Positions 1 through 7,694 of a DNA stretch of 10,934 bases are shown here, one piece after another (the first letter of the stretch is position 1; the number at the start of each line of letters is the position of its first letter). The translations under genes were made by a program, and so were the position numbers. Origin of the DNA: Circinella umbellata (Eukaryota; Mucoromycota; Mucoromycetes; Mucorales; Lichtheimiaceae); contig JAIWNF010000202.1 in assembly GCA_025093555.1 (NCBI GenBank), forward strand, positions 1-10,934, in the 5' to 3' direction. A model generated the notes under the pieces. It was not told the DNA's origin and made no database searches. It saw nothing but the letters and a program-made list of their open reading frames with translations.

Positions 1-1052
1 CGTTCATTATGATATGGTCTTCCATTGTATTTTGGTTCAGCGTTTCGTTCCTGATTTTCGTAGTATCTTCCTCCATGGTTGTATGGTCGGTAATTATTTC
101 GATACTGGTTTCGGTTATATCGGTTTGGGTTTTCGTTATATCTGAACCGTGGTTCATTGATTTTACGGGTTTCTTCTTGGATTAAACGTCTTAATAAGCT
201 TTCTAAGTTGTTTTCTTGTGATTTATTTTCATTTCTGTTAGATGATTCAGGTTGGTATAATTCCAGATTTTGCATTTGTGATGTCAAAGCATCTATGGTT
301 GGAGATTCTGATCCTGGGACTGTATTGAGGTTAGGTGGATGGAAAGCTTTGGTATGTGCTTGTTTTAGTGTTTCCTTTGATGGGTTGTGCTTAGTGATCC
401 ATGAAGTGGGTACGCGATCTTCTGCTTTTTGTGGGACAAATGGATTATCTTGTGGGTAGAGCGTAGTACCGTGTTGTCCTCTCCAAAAGCCATATGCGAA
501 TTGTTTATAATCATTGAATGATTTCGCGCCCATCATGTAACAATGTTTCTTAACACGTGGTAATAGTGCTGACTTCAATTTTGCTTCTATCAATGCTTCA
601 GCTTCACTTCCAGATAGGTCTGCAAGGTCCGCTGCTTGTTGTATTCTTCCCAAGAACATTCTTGGAGGTTCGTCTTCTCCTTGGACTATTTGCTCGAAAG
701 CATCCTTATAATATTCGATTACATCGGGTGTTACATATTCTTGTTCCAACTTACTGATCAAGTCGCCATATTTTGATCCGATGGGTGGATTGAGACGAAT
801 TTCTTTTTGAAGAAAGATTCGTGCATATTTTTTTACTTGGGCATTTAGGATACTAGCCTGTCTGTCTGCGGATCTAATATTTGCAATTGCGAAATAAGAT
901 TCAAGAGTGTCTCGGAAATGTCGGAAATCTTCTCCTTCATATCCACAGAAGTCGATCAGTCTTGGTTTATAGCTCAAAGAGTCGGTACCGTGTGCCAACA
1001 CAGGTGAAAAAGATAATCCAACATCGGTATCATTATTGTTGGGAGCATTCAT
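1..1052 (-). CDS. Retrotransposon Gag (capsid) protein, 3' end beyond window
   Basis: On the minus strand a frame stays open from the ATG at 1052-1050 to the left edge, about 350 codons without a stop. The N-terminal half reads like an LTR-retrotransposon Gag/capsid core: near residues 30-45 'FCGYEGEDFRHFRDTLESYF', then a helical region ('ILNAQVKKYARIFLQKEI') and 'PPRMFLGRIQQAADLADLSG', followed by 'SFNDYKQFAYGFWRG'. The C-terminal visible part becomes rich in Arg, Asn and Tyr ('FRYNENPNRYNRNQYRNNYR'), a basic nucleic-acid-binding style tail. No CCHC knuckle is visible before the edge. Gag packages element RNA into virus-like particles in the cytoplasm. It lies behind a leader, a candidate primer-binding site and a probable LTR on the same strand, so this is the 5' end of an element running leftward. 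The family match is by pattern only. The frame is clean, unlike the neighbouring plus-strand pol, so this element looks younger. Confidence 0.82.
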   Translation of the reverse strand, partial: MNAPNNNDTDVGLSFSPVLAHGTDSLSYKPRLIDFCGYEGEDFRHFRDTLESYFAIANIRSADRQASILNAQVKKYARIFLQKEIRLNPPIGSKYGDLISKLEQEYVTPDVIEYYKDAFEQIVQGEDEPPRMFLGRIQQAADLADLSGSEAEALIEAKLKSALLPRVKKHCYMMGAKSFNDYKQFAYGFWRGQHGTTLYPQDNPFVPQKAEDRVPTSWITKHNPSKETLKQAHTKAFHPPNLNTVPGSESPTIDALTSQMQNLELYQPESSNRNENKSQENNLESLLRRLIQEETRKINEPRFRYNENPNRYNRNQYRNNYRPYNHGGRYYENQERNAEPKYNGRPYHNE

Positions 1053-1274
1053 GGAGGTATTTGATTATTTTATTGGGTTTGATAAATTGGTAGTAAAGAT
1101 AAACTTCAAGTGTATGTTATTTGAACAAAAAAAGAATAAAATAAAGAGATTTATGTCGAATTGGGTTGTTAATGAGTTATCAGATTCTGACTTGTCTGTT
1201 TGAAAACTAGTAATGTATAATTTTGGTGGACCAAGTGTTATTTGATGTTTTTTTATTGCAAATAACTTAACGAT
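1053..1274 (-). other. Untranslated leader of the minus-strand LTR element
   Basis: About 220 bp of AT-rich sequence lies between the Gag start codon and the candidate primer-binding site. No convincing ORF is seen on either strand. This is the position where a retrotransposon carries its 5' leader and packaging signals. The assignment rests on position only. Confidence 0.45.
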
Positions 1275-1292
1275 CCCCTGTAGTGAGCACCA
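1275..1292 (-). promoter_or_regulatory. Candidate tRNA primer-binding site (PBS)
   Basis: On the minus strand this reads TGGTGCTCACTACAGGGG, two bases after a CA dinucleotide that would end the LTR. A PBS starts with TGG because it pairs with the tRNA 3' CCA end. The plus strand here ends in AGTGAGCACCA, like a tRNA acceptor strand, but I cannot name the tRNA with confidence and the T-arm spacing looks off by one. Confidence 0.45.
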
Positions 1293-1496
1293 AATGAAGC
1301 GTTACTTGTCGTAATAAAGAGCTTCGTTATATGTAATTGATAAGATTTATGTTAAGAAAATATAGTAAAGGTTATAATTAACTTAATAATTATAGATAAA
1401 TGGTATGTGGGAGTTCTAATATTCAGGAATGTTACGTCTGAAACCACAAAAAGAGAAGTCTTAATAAAATTACTAAATAAAAATCAAATGAAAGGA

Positions 1497-1502
1497 TTTA
1501 TT
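1497..1502 (-). terminator. Poly(A) signal AATAAA in the LTR
   Basis: The minus strand reads AATAAA here, and again at 1520-1515, about 110-125 bases downstream of the TATA box. That fits an R region beginning near 1595 and ending just after these signals. Confidence 0.4.
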
Positions 1503-1619
1503 TATAAAAGATAATTTATTTAAAAGACAAGACAAAGTTAAAGATAAAACTTAAAGTAAAAGAGAACTTAAGGTGAAAGAGAACTGAAGAAAAGAAATTT
1601 TAGAGTGAAAAAGGCCGAG

Positions 1620-1627
1620 TATTTATA
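1620..1627 (-). promoter_or_regulatory. TATA box of the LTR promoter
   Basis: The minus strand reads TATAAATA, directed toward the Gag gene. It sits immediately downstream of a block of 22-bp tandem repeats. A start of transcription about 30 bases further on (near 1590) would give an RNA that crosses the PBS and leader into Gag. Confidence 0.6.
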
Positions 1628-1635
1628 CTATTTGC

Positions 1636-1745
1636 TTTTGTAAAAATAGTCAATAGCTTTCATGAAAATAGTCATTAGCTATTGTGAGAATGATCACTAG
1701 CTTTAGTAAAAGATTGCAATTGCTCTTGTAAGAAGCAGCAATTGC
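1636..1745 (-). repeat. Five 22-bp degenerate tandem repeats in U3
   Basis: Five adjoining units of exactly 22 bp: 1636-1657, 1658-1679, 1680-1701, 1702-1723 and 1724-1745. On the plus strand the first three end in CAATAGC, CATTAGC and CACTAGC, and the last two in CAATTGC. Each begins with a T-rich TTNNGTAA-like segment. They lie directly upstream of the minus-strand TATA box, where enhancer or activator sites would be expected. Confidence 0.8.
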
Positions 1746-1961
1746 GAAAAGAATCAAAAGTGGGATCCAATAGAATGGCGCAATGGGTTTTTTATACTGT
1801 AATAAGAATATTTGATAATAACATGTGACTATAATCAATAATACTAATGATAAGGAAAGAGATAAAAAATAATAATAATGCTATTTATAATGGGGATTAT
1901 ACTAATATTGGAGATAATATATATGAGGAAAGAGAAAAAAAGGTTGGGTAACGGTATTGCA

Positions 1962-3724
1962 TGTTACAATATCTCGACAATTAGTAAAACGACTTGGTCT
2001 TGATATTCAAGAACCTTCCTCAGCCGTATTCATGCTTGGTAATAGAGATCGACATGCATCATTAGGCATAATAACAGATTTACAATTGAAACCAAGCAAT
2101 ACGGAAATTGTACCTATTTCTGCTGAAGTACTACCATCATGCCCAGTAGACATAATAATAGGAAATAATTGGCTTAAAATCGCTCGAGCTAATATCAATT
2201 ATCAAACAAGAATAATGACAATAAATTACAACACTAATAGAAAAATACCAATTACTTATAAACGTTTTCATACTAGTAGATGGTATAATAATACATTACC
2301 AGTAGACCAAATTGAGGACACAGAATCGTCCGAGGACGCATATGATAGTGAATCCACAGGCGATTTAAGTGAAGAATTTAGCTCTTCTGATTCAGAAGAA
2401 GAATCAAGTCCATTAGACGAAATGTTAGCTAATGGATATTATTTTGGAGAAGAATTATTCCCAATGACGGAACAAAGTGATCCATTCTAAATAATAAAGT
2501 TTAATGACGAATTACAATTATTTACTAAAGAAGAATTAACCATGAACCCGAATACCTATCACACATACGATTTAGTTCTGCCACCTCAAATTCGTACAAC
2601 AAATACATACATATTCGAACAAGCTAATGAATTACCTAAACATATAGTAATTTACTCGGGAATCTTACATCCAGATGATTCTACATACCGAATCTCAATC
2701 ATCAACATGTCTGAAAATAAGCAAGAAGAAATTCCCATTGATATTATTGTAGGGAATTTGATACCAATAACAACAGATACACAAGGTTATGAACTAGCTA
2801 CCGATAAACAAATCAAATCCGTTATAAACCAACACCAACCTATTAGTAGAGAACCTTTATCGAATATGCAATTAGATCAAATTCAAGTGGGTGAACTTGA
2901 ACCCAGATTAAAACGAGAGTTCTACGCATTGATTGAAAGATACTAAGATATTTTCGATTGGGACAAAAAAACAGTCGGATGCACTAACCGAATTAAACAC
3001 CATGTAAACATAGACAAAAATATTACTCCAATTAGTTCTCGTCCTTATCGATTAAGCCCTATAGAACTCGAAAGCCTTAAGAAAGAACTTGATCGTCTTC
3101 TTGAAATGGGAGTTATACGCCCATGCTCTAGTCCTTGGTCATCCCCGATATTGATGGTTCGCAAGAAAAATAATGAAATGAGACTTGTAGTCGATTTCAG
3201 AAAAATTAATGCACATATCTCAAGTCCATCTTATAATATTCCTCATATAGATGATTTATTAGATTCATTGGGAACTTCCTCAATATTCTCTTCATTAGAT
3301 ATGTCATCTTCTTTTTTTCAAATACCCTTAACAGAAGACAGCATTCCGATTACAAATTTTACGACGCCACGATTTGGTTCTTTTGCTTTCACAAAATCAC
3401 CTATGGGATTAAAATGCAGCCCTCTTTTATATCAAAATTTATCCGATATAGTTTTTCGACCCTTATTAAACAAATGTCTAGTCAGTTATATTGACGATCT
3501 TAATGTATATAGTCCTGATGAATCACAACATATACATGATCTTGCTAAAGTCTTTGCATGCATATGATTTTCTGGCCTCGTATTAAACCCACGAAAATGT
3601 GTTTTTATAAAACCTGAATTAGTCTTTCTTGGATATAAAGTTTCCAGTGAAGGTATTAAAACAAATGAAGATACCATTAAAAAGATAGCCAACTTTCCCA
3701 TTCCCTCCACCGTTACACAAGTTC
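1962..3724 (+). pseudogene. pol: Gypsy pol, first part: protease C-terminal part and reverse transcriptase (broken)
   Basis: One frame runs throughout, interrupted by TAA at 2488-2490, TAA at 2944-2946 and TGA at 3565-3567. It opens with 'TISRQLVKRLGLDIQ' and 'DIIIGNNWLKIARANI', matching the middle and the late GxxWL element of a retropepsin. The catalytic D-S/T-G-A that should precede it is missing. An acidic Ser/Glu/Asp linker follows (about 2310-2470). The RT has the usual blocks: 'GVIRPCSSPWSSPILMVRKK', 'LVVDFRKIN', 'SSLDMSSSFFQIPL' with the first catalytic Asp at 3298-3300, 'KSPMGLKCSP', and YIDD at 3487-3498 (the family usually has YLDD). After the TGA it continues with 'LVLNPRKCVF' and 'FLGYKVSSEG', then meets the MULE target duplication. 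RT copies element RNA to cDNA and protease matures the polyprotein. This copy is dead. Confidence 0.88.
3716..3724 (+). repeat. MULE target-site duplication, left copy (CACAAGTTC)
   Basis: CACAAGTTC abuts the left TIR and is repeated exactly at 7686-7694 after the right TIR. Nine bases is the classic duplication length for Mutator-like elements. The flanking bases differ, so the duplication is exactly 9 bp. The two copies mark the same codons of the interrupted RT. Confidence 0.96.
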
Positions 3725-3833
3725 ACCAAACATAGGAGCTGCTGAAATTTCGCAACAAGGTCTAGCCGGGGTAATATTTATCCGAATAGAATTCGCGACA
3801 AAAAAAAGTCGCGATCGGTAAAATAATGTACCG
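3725..3833 (+). repeat. Left terminal inverted repeat of the MULE
   Basis: 109 bp match the reverse complement of 7576-7685. The inner 89 bp differ at only three positions plus one base in an A/T run. The outer 20 bp differ at seven positions. It contains a CpG-rich hairpin at 3793-3814. It would be the transposase binding and cleavage end. Confidence 0.95.
3793..3814. repeat. Hairpin in left TIR: TCGCGAC-A8-GTCGCGA
   Basis: Perfect 7-bp arms TCGCGAC / GTCGCGA flank eight A residues. The same structure with nine T residues is at 7595-7617 in the right TIR. The CGCG core stands out in an AT-rich element and is conserved between the ends. Confidence 0.85.
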
Positions 3834-4107
3834 ACGTAAAGAAAAGGATGTTTTTATTTATTTTTTTTTGATATGGTGCATTTTGGTCAGGATGGAAAAA
3901 AAGTTTATTATAATAATTCAATGTTTTTTATATTTTCAGCATATTTGGAGACAAAATCTAGAGGAAAATATATGCAAATAGATAGAAAGTGATCAAAAGC
4001 CAATATTTTAATTTGAGGCTTAGAGGAATTAGAAACAAAATTTTGGTGCCAGCATTTGTTTGTCTACTGTTATTCAGTTTTATCATTTTCTTAATTACTA
4101 TTTTATA
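3834..4107 (+). other. MULE 5' non-coding region, presumed promoter
   Basis: 274 bp of AT-rich sequence lie between the left TIR and the transposase start codon. There is no ORF of note. I see no clear TATA box at a fitting distance. The leader just before the ATG is T-rich and ends TTTTATAATG. Confidence 0.5.
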
Positions 4108-7100
4108 ATGAACACTAACAACAATCGCATTCCCAGCATTCGTAATCCTCGTGTCTTACGCCATGTTCGTAATACCACAGATGCACCAACAATTGCTGAA
4201 GCTCGTCAAGAAGATTCTTTTGACGAAAATATCATGTATTTCTGCCACAGATGTTATCAGGTAAAAGCAGGAACGGCTTTTTTGGGTAGAAATACACCTA
4301 ATAAAACGTGTGATGCTTGCCGTGGACGTGATACGCCTAGACGTGTGATCCCCCTTGATGACATGGTATTTTTGGATTCTCTTGATGAAGAATATCATGG
4401 CACTAATGACGACTTTTATCAACCAGATGACCAAGTAAGAATACTTATAACTTATCAAAAAAAATGATGTTGATTAAAGCTGATTAAAAAAAACTATAAT
4501 ATAGGGGATGTATACATTCACTTGTTATGTCTGCATTGACCCTGAATTGGAGCTCATGGGAGACAGACAAGTAATGGATCGGATTCTCGATGTGGTTGGG
4601 CAGTGTGACGGGTATCGCTATATTCTGCGTAATGAAGCTGACCCAGAGCAATCTTTTGATATATCGGTTACTGGATATTGCTCCCGCTCATTGACATACC
4701 AGCAGAACAATCCAGACAGAGAGCGTGTCCGTCAGCATGAACGAATGCCAGTATACGACTGTCATGGTCGTATTCAAGGTATCATCAAACGCCAGCTCGG
4801 ATATGTGGAGCTCGAAGTACGCCATAAAAGTCACCCGCCTGCTGATGCTGTTGAACGCTTACACTACCAGCAACTTGAGCGTAATATTGTTCCTCAGGAA
4901 ATCCGGGAAGCAATTTCGAGAAGCTCGCAACAAACAAATGCAGCGAGTGTTTATCGACGCATAATCCGGGAATTTCCAGATTCCAACATATCCCCAATGC
5001 AAGTATACTACTGGTGGACAAGAACCTTTGAACGCGAGTATCGCTTGCACCCTGACCAGTTGCTATCAGCAAGAATGCTGGTTCAGCGGTATAATAATCA
5101 AGGATTTTATGAGGTACATAATAAAAGAAGAGCTACTAACACTAGACTTATTTTTTTTGCTTGAAAAGCTCGTGGCAGTTTGTAGTTGTGATATTAGCAA
5201 TAGTTGAAAGGATATAGCATAAATAGAATCTTATATAAATACAATAAATAATAAAAACTAGATTGCATGGAAACGTACAATATACTATGTTGGATTTGGC
5301 TTTGTTACCCCCTTTTTCCAACTTCTTATTGAAAATGACAATGTTCATGAATATGTAATTGACTCTACTTTTAAAACAAATCGTGCTGATGCCGAATTGT
5401 TTGGTATTGTTGCAAATGTCAACGGAGTAGCATTTCCAATTGCATACTTCTTATATACAAAACTCGAACAAAATGCTCCTAATGGAACAAAAACAAAGGC
5501 ATTAAAACGTTTTTTTGTGAAGTTGCGTGATCATGGATTCGTTCCAACTTTTATGTTCTCTGATAAAGATAAAGCTCAAATGAGGGCAATTGAAACAGTC
5601 TGGGGACGCAACCCTATCCGACTTAGGCTTTGTCTTTGGCATTTGAAACGAGCAATCGATAAAAAACTATCTGAGCCAATAAGTAGAAATATTCCTTCAT
5701 ATGACGTTATAATGGCATCCACCCTCTTCCCCAATTTTCCCAATATTTCTACTTGGACACCCGGTATTGGTGGTCGTGGAGGTCGTCGACAACCTAGTTG
5801 TCCAGCTCAAGACCGTGAAACAATTCTAAACATGGTTACTAAGTATTTCCATATGCATCCATTGATCGATGGTAATGGGTGTTTAAAATGTTATAATGAT
5901 TCTTTTCTACGTATGGTAAAATATATTATTTCCATTTCTAATTACAATTTTATTGTATATTGCTTTATTTAGTTCCAGGTCATCGAACGCCAGCCCAAAT
6001 ATATATTGGTGCTGCGCGCGAAATTTATCTATTCTGTAATCACCATGGATACATTGATACTTGGGTGTATCTTTTCAATGAATGGTATAATCCTAGGGCA
6101 TGGAAAACTTGGACGCGCTGTACTGCCGGTGATCGTATCCCAATGGCAAAAACAACAATGTTAATTGAGGCTCATTGGAAAGTATTGAAACGTAATCATT
6201 TATACCACTACAATCGTGCTCGTTTAGATTTATTGGTATATGTTATTATGGATAGGTATTTTCCAGACCTTAGATACAAATTTAACCGCGATACGGTTAT
6301 CGACAGCCACGCCACAAGATGGGCCAATGAGTTCACAAAAGAATGGAATCGGCTTGTTGGTCGAGAAGAAAACTCGAATGCAAATGCATTATATGAACCA
6401 TCGACTGAAACATGGACCTGTGGATGTCCTAGTTTTCTCACTAGTCGATACCTAGTATGCAAGCATCTTGTCCGCCGTTCACAACATGGAAGATTTGGTC
6501 CTAACCACTTCTTCATTCATCGTCGAATAACACCACCATTCATTCAAATTTTGGATGTACGTTGTATTTTTTTTTCTGCCTTATCCACTATTCATTTATC
6601 GGTTAACTTAACATGTGTTAATGATATAAAAATAATATCGTATATAGAAAAGCGAGAATTGTTTTAGCACGATGAGGTTGGAGGAGAATGTTGGCGCCCC
6701 TCGCCGTCTTACTCCGGCAGAGAGTGCTGCATTACCCCCAATGCTACCTGATGACAGTGACGATGGAAACGATGATGATAGCGACAATGATGATATTATT
6801 TTTGGCGATCAGATTCCCACTACTGCGCCTGGATTTGATCAGCAAATTACGACACCACCACAATTTGATACGTCTATTGTTGCAGATCGAGAACAAGATC
6901 TTTTGCGTCGCGAAGAACGCATGCAACAAAACCGCCAAGAACGTCGTCGATTGCTTCAACGCATCGACGAGCTAGAAAATGAGTTCAACACTCAAAGAAC
7001 TGAATACCGCCCCCTTCTACGAGATACCCAACAAATACAAGACTTTGATTCTGCTGTTGAAAATAACAGTGTAGAATTATATGTTGACCGTACTCGTAGA

Positions 7101-7124
7101 ATGAGAAATAGAACAAATAGGTAA
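4108..7124 (+). CDS. MULE transposase, five exons, DDE core with SWIM zinc finger
   Basis: Exons 4108-4434, 4505-5113, 5262-5910, 5973-6556 and 6648-7124 join in phase to 882 codons (881 residues plus TAA). It cuts and inserts the element at its TIRs in the nucleus. Residues 46-71 carry a CxxC...CxxC zinc site (C46, C49, C68, C71). The MULE core has the first Asp in 'YVIDSTFKTN' (about D346), the second in 'FSDKDKAQMRAI' (about D413), then 'LCLWHLKRAI', and the catalytic Glu in 'MLIEAHWKVLKR' (about E594). A SWIM finger CxC...CxH follows at C678, C680, C691 and H693 ('TWTCGCPSF..VCKHLV'). The tail has an acidic run ('DDSDDGNDDDSDNDD') and a coiled coil ('RRRLLQRIDELENEF'). The ATG at 4108 is the first in frame; an upstream TTG is not a credible start. 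Splice sites are predicted from phase and GT..AG, so exact borders, most of all at 5114-5261 and 6557-6647, need RNA evidence. Confidence 0.88.
4435..4504 (+). other. Intron 1 of MULE transposase (70 bp)
   Basis: Donor GTAAGA after codon CAA, acceptor ATATAG before GGG ATG TAT. Phase 0 on both sides. The interior is AT-rich and stops the upstream frame at once. Skipping it links the zinc-site exon to the second exon without a break. Confidence 0.8.
5114..5261 (+). other. Intron 2 of MULE transposase (about 148 bp)
   Basis: Donor GTACAT after GAG ('GFYE'), acceptor ACTAG before ATT GCA TGG. Phase 0 on both sides. A TACTAAC branch-like motif lies at 5132-5138, unusually far from this acceptor, so a different or second intron in this interval is possible. 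The downstream exon must start at or after 5262, because TAG closes its frame there. Confidence 0.6.
5911..5972 (+). other. Intron 3 of MULE transposase (62 bp)
   Basis: Donor GTATGG, acceptor TTTATTTAG. Only this donor gives the phase (C + TT = Leu) that enters the downstream frame 'PGHRTPAQIYIGAAR'. The GTAAAA three codons' worth of bases later would be out of phase. A CTAAT branch-like motif is at 5938-5942. Confidence 0.78.
6557..6647 (+). other. Intron 4 of MULE transposase (about 91 bp)
   Basis: Donor GTACGT after GAT, acceptor TATATAG. This acceptor, or AG at 6655-6656, keeps phase with the acidic C-terminal exon. The stronger-looking acceptor TTTTAG at 6662-6667 would not. Confidence 0.68.
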
Positions 7125-7575
7125 TACTCACATCATAATTAATTTCAGCTTTTGCTCTCGGTAAGTTATATTTTCCAAAATGTATTTTTTTTGTATAAGA
7201 CTACTAACTGAAAAAAAAAACGTCTTCTTTAATTAGATATTTCCTATAATCATCATTCTTCTACTTTTCCCTTTTATTTGGACTATTTTACGTTTTTATT
7301 TTTTATTTTTATTATTCCTTTTCATTTTATTGTTTCATTTTACTTTATTTTATTTCTTTTCTTTTATTGTGTCTTTCTATTATTTTTTTTATTATAATTA
7401 TTATTATTTACTTATAGATTGTTTAAAATATCATACCAAAAGATTTTTAGGTGTTACTTATACTAAAGTTTCCAAGACTAGTGCACAAAATTCCATTTGA
7501 TCAATGCTTTTTATAGTTTCATGATATTTGCAATTACTACAATGCATTTTTTTATTAGGTTTGCTTTTTCTAGAC
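7125..7575 (+). other. MULE 3' non-coding region, T-rich
   Basis: About 450 bp of strongly T-rich sequence between the transposase stop and the right TIR, with long T and TTTTA tracts at 7260-7400. It would hold the 3' UTR and termination region. I find no clear poly(A) signal and no gene. Confidence 0.55.
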
Positions 7576-7685
7576 CGGTACATTATTTTACTGATCGCGA
7601 CTTTTTTTTTGTCGCGAATTCTATCCGGATAAATATTACCCCGGCTAGACCTTGTCGCGAAATTTCAGCGGCTCTAAGGGCAGGT
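7576..7685 (-). repeat. Right terminal inverted repeat of the MULE
   Basis: 110 bp, the inverse of 3725-3833, ending in GGT next to the right CACAAGTTC. The inner part is nearly identical to the left TIR. The outermost 20 bp match at 13 of 20 positions. Confidence 0.95.
7595..7617. repeat. Hairpin in right TIR: TCGCGAC-T9-GTCGCGA
   Basis: Perfect 7-bp arms around nine T residues, the mirror of 3793-3814. The loop is one base longer than in the left copy. Confidence 0.85.
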
Positions 7686-7694
7686 CACAAGTTC
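7686..7694 (+). repeat. MULE target-site duplication, right copy (CACAAGTTC)
   Basis: Exact copy of 3716-3724. The RT frame continues from it as 'RSFVSLCGYYRRF', the motif expected just after the split point. Confidence 0.96.

Larger units (their letters stand above)
1295..1961 (-). repeat. Probable 5' LTR of the minus-strand retrotransposon
   Basis: A stretch of about 667 bp is bounded by TG and CA on the plus strand (the CA at 1960-1961). It ends next to the candidate PBS on the Gag side. On the other side it abuts a plus-strand protease frame that begins in mid-domain. Internally it has the order expected of U3-R-U5 read on the minus strand: tandem repeats (1745-1636), TATA box (1627-1620), poly(A) signals (1502-1497 and just upstream), then AT-rich U5. 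The second LTR lies outside the window, so the ends cannot be proven. The outer end could shift by several bases (a GTTACA at 1963-1968 is an alternative terminus). It contains no coding sequence. Confidence 0.55.
3725..7685 (+). mobile_element. Complete Mutator-like DNA transposon (MULE), 3,961 bp
   Basis: The element begins ACC and ends GGT, is flanked by identical 9-bp duplications, and has TIRs of 109 and 110 bp. It contains one five-exon transposase gene on the plus strand and no other convincing gene. It sits in the RT of the Gypsy element. Deleting it with one duplication copy rejoins the RT frame as ...gtt aca caa gtt cga agt ttt..., a direct test of the boundaries. The transposase has no stop or frameshift after splicing, so the element looks autonomous and recently inserted. 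Confidence 0.95.

Noticed and set aside
157..1093. Plus-strand open frames over the Gag region
   Set aside because: They are shadows of the long minus-strand Gag frame, which has clear capsid-like sequence. The plus-strand frames have no recognisable motif and a skewed Cys/Leu/Ser composition.
1221..1237. Alternative PBS at TTGGTCCACCAA with an LTR end at 1236
   Set aside because: The implied tRNA acceptor would begin with C and pair poorly with known types, and the motif is mostly a small palindrome. The 1275-1292 site fits better, though neither is proven.
1650..1838. Minus-strand ORF of 62 codons in the LTR
   Set aside because: It runs through the 22-bp tandem repeats and the AT-rich U3. 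The product is low-complexity and hydrophobic, with no conserved motif.
1053..1956. A shared bidirectional promoter driving Gag leftward and protease rightward
   Set aside because: The rightward protease lacks its catalytic start and has no ATG near 1957, so it is a truncated copy and not a promoter-driven gene. The interval has LTR signals in one direction only.
3486..3710. Minus-strand ORF opposite the RT
   Set aside because: It lies fully opposite the YIDD-containing RT segment and is a shadow frame.
4785..5348. Minus-strand ORFs inside the MULE, including one across intron 2
   Set aside because: They overlap transposase exons and an intron and show no motif. They are explained as antisense shadows.
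7125..7160. A further short intron at the end of the transposase (GTAATA...TTTCAG)
   Set aside because: It would be only about 36 bp, and splicing would remove the natural stop and lead into T-rich non-coding DNA. A plain TAA stop is simpler.
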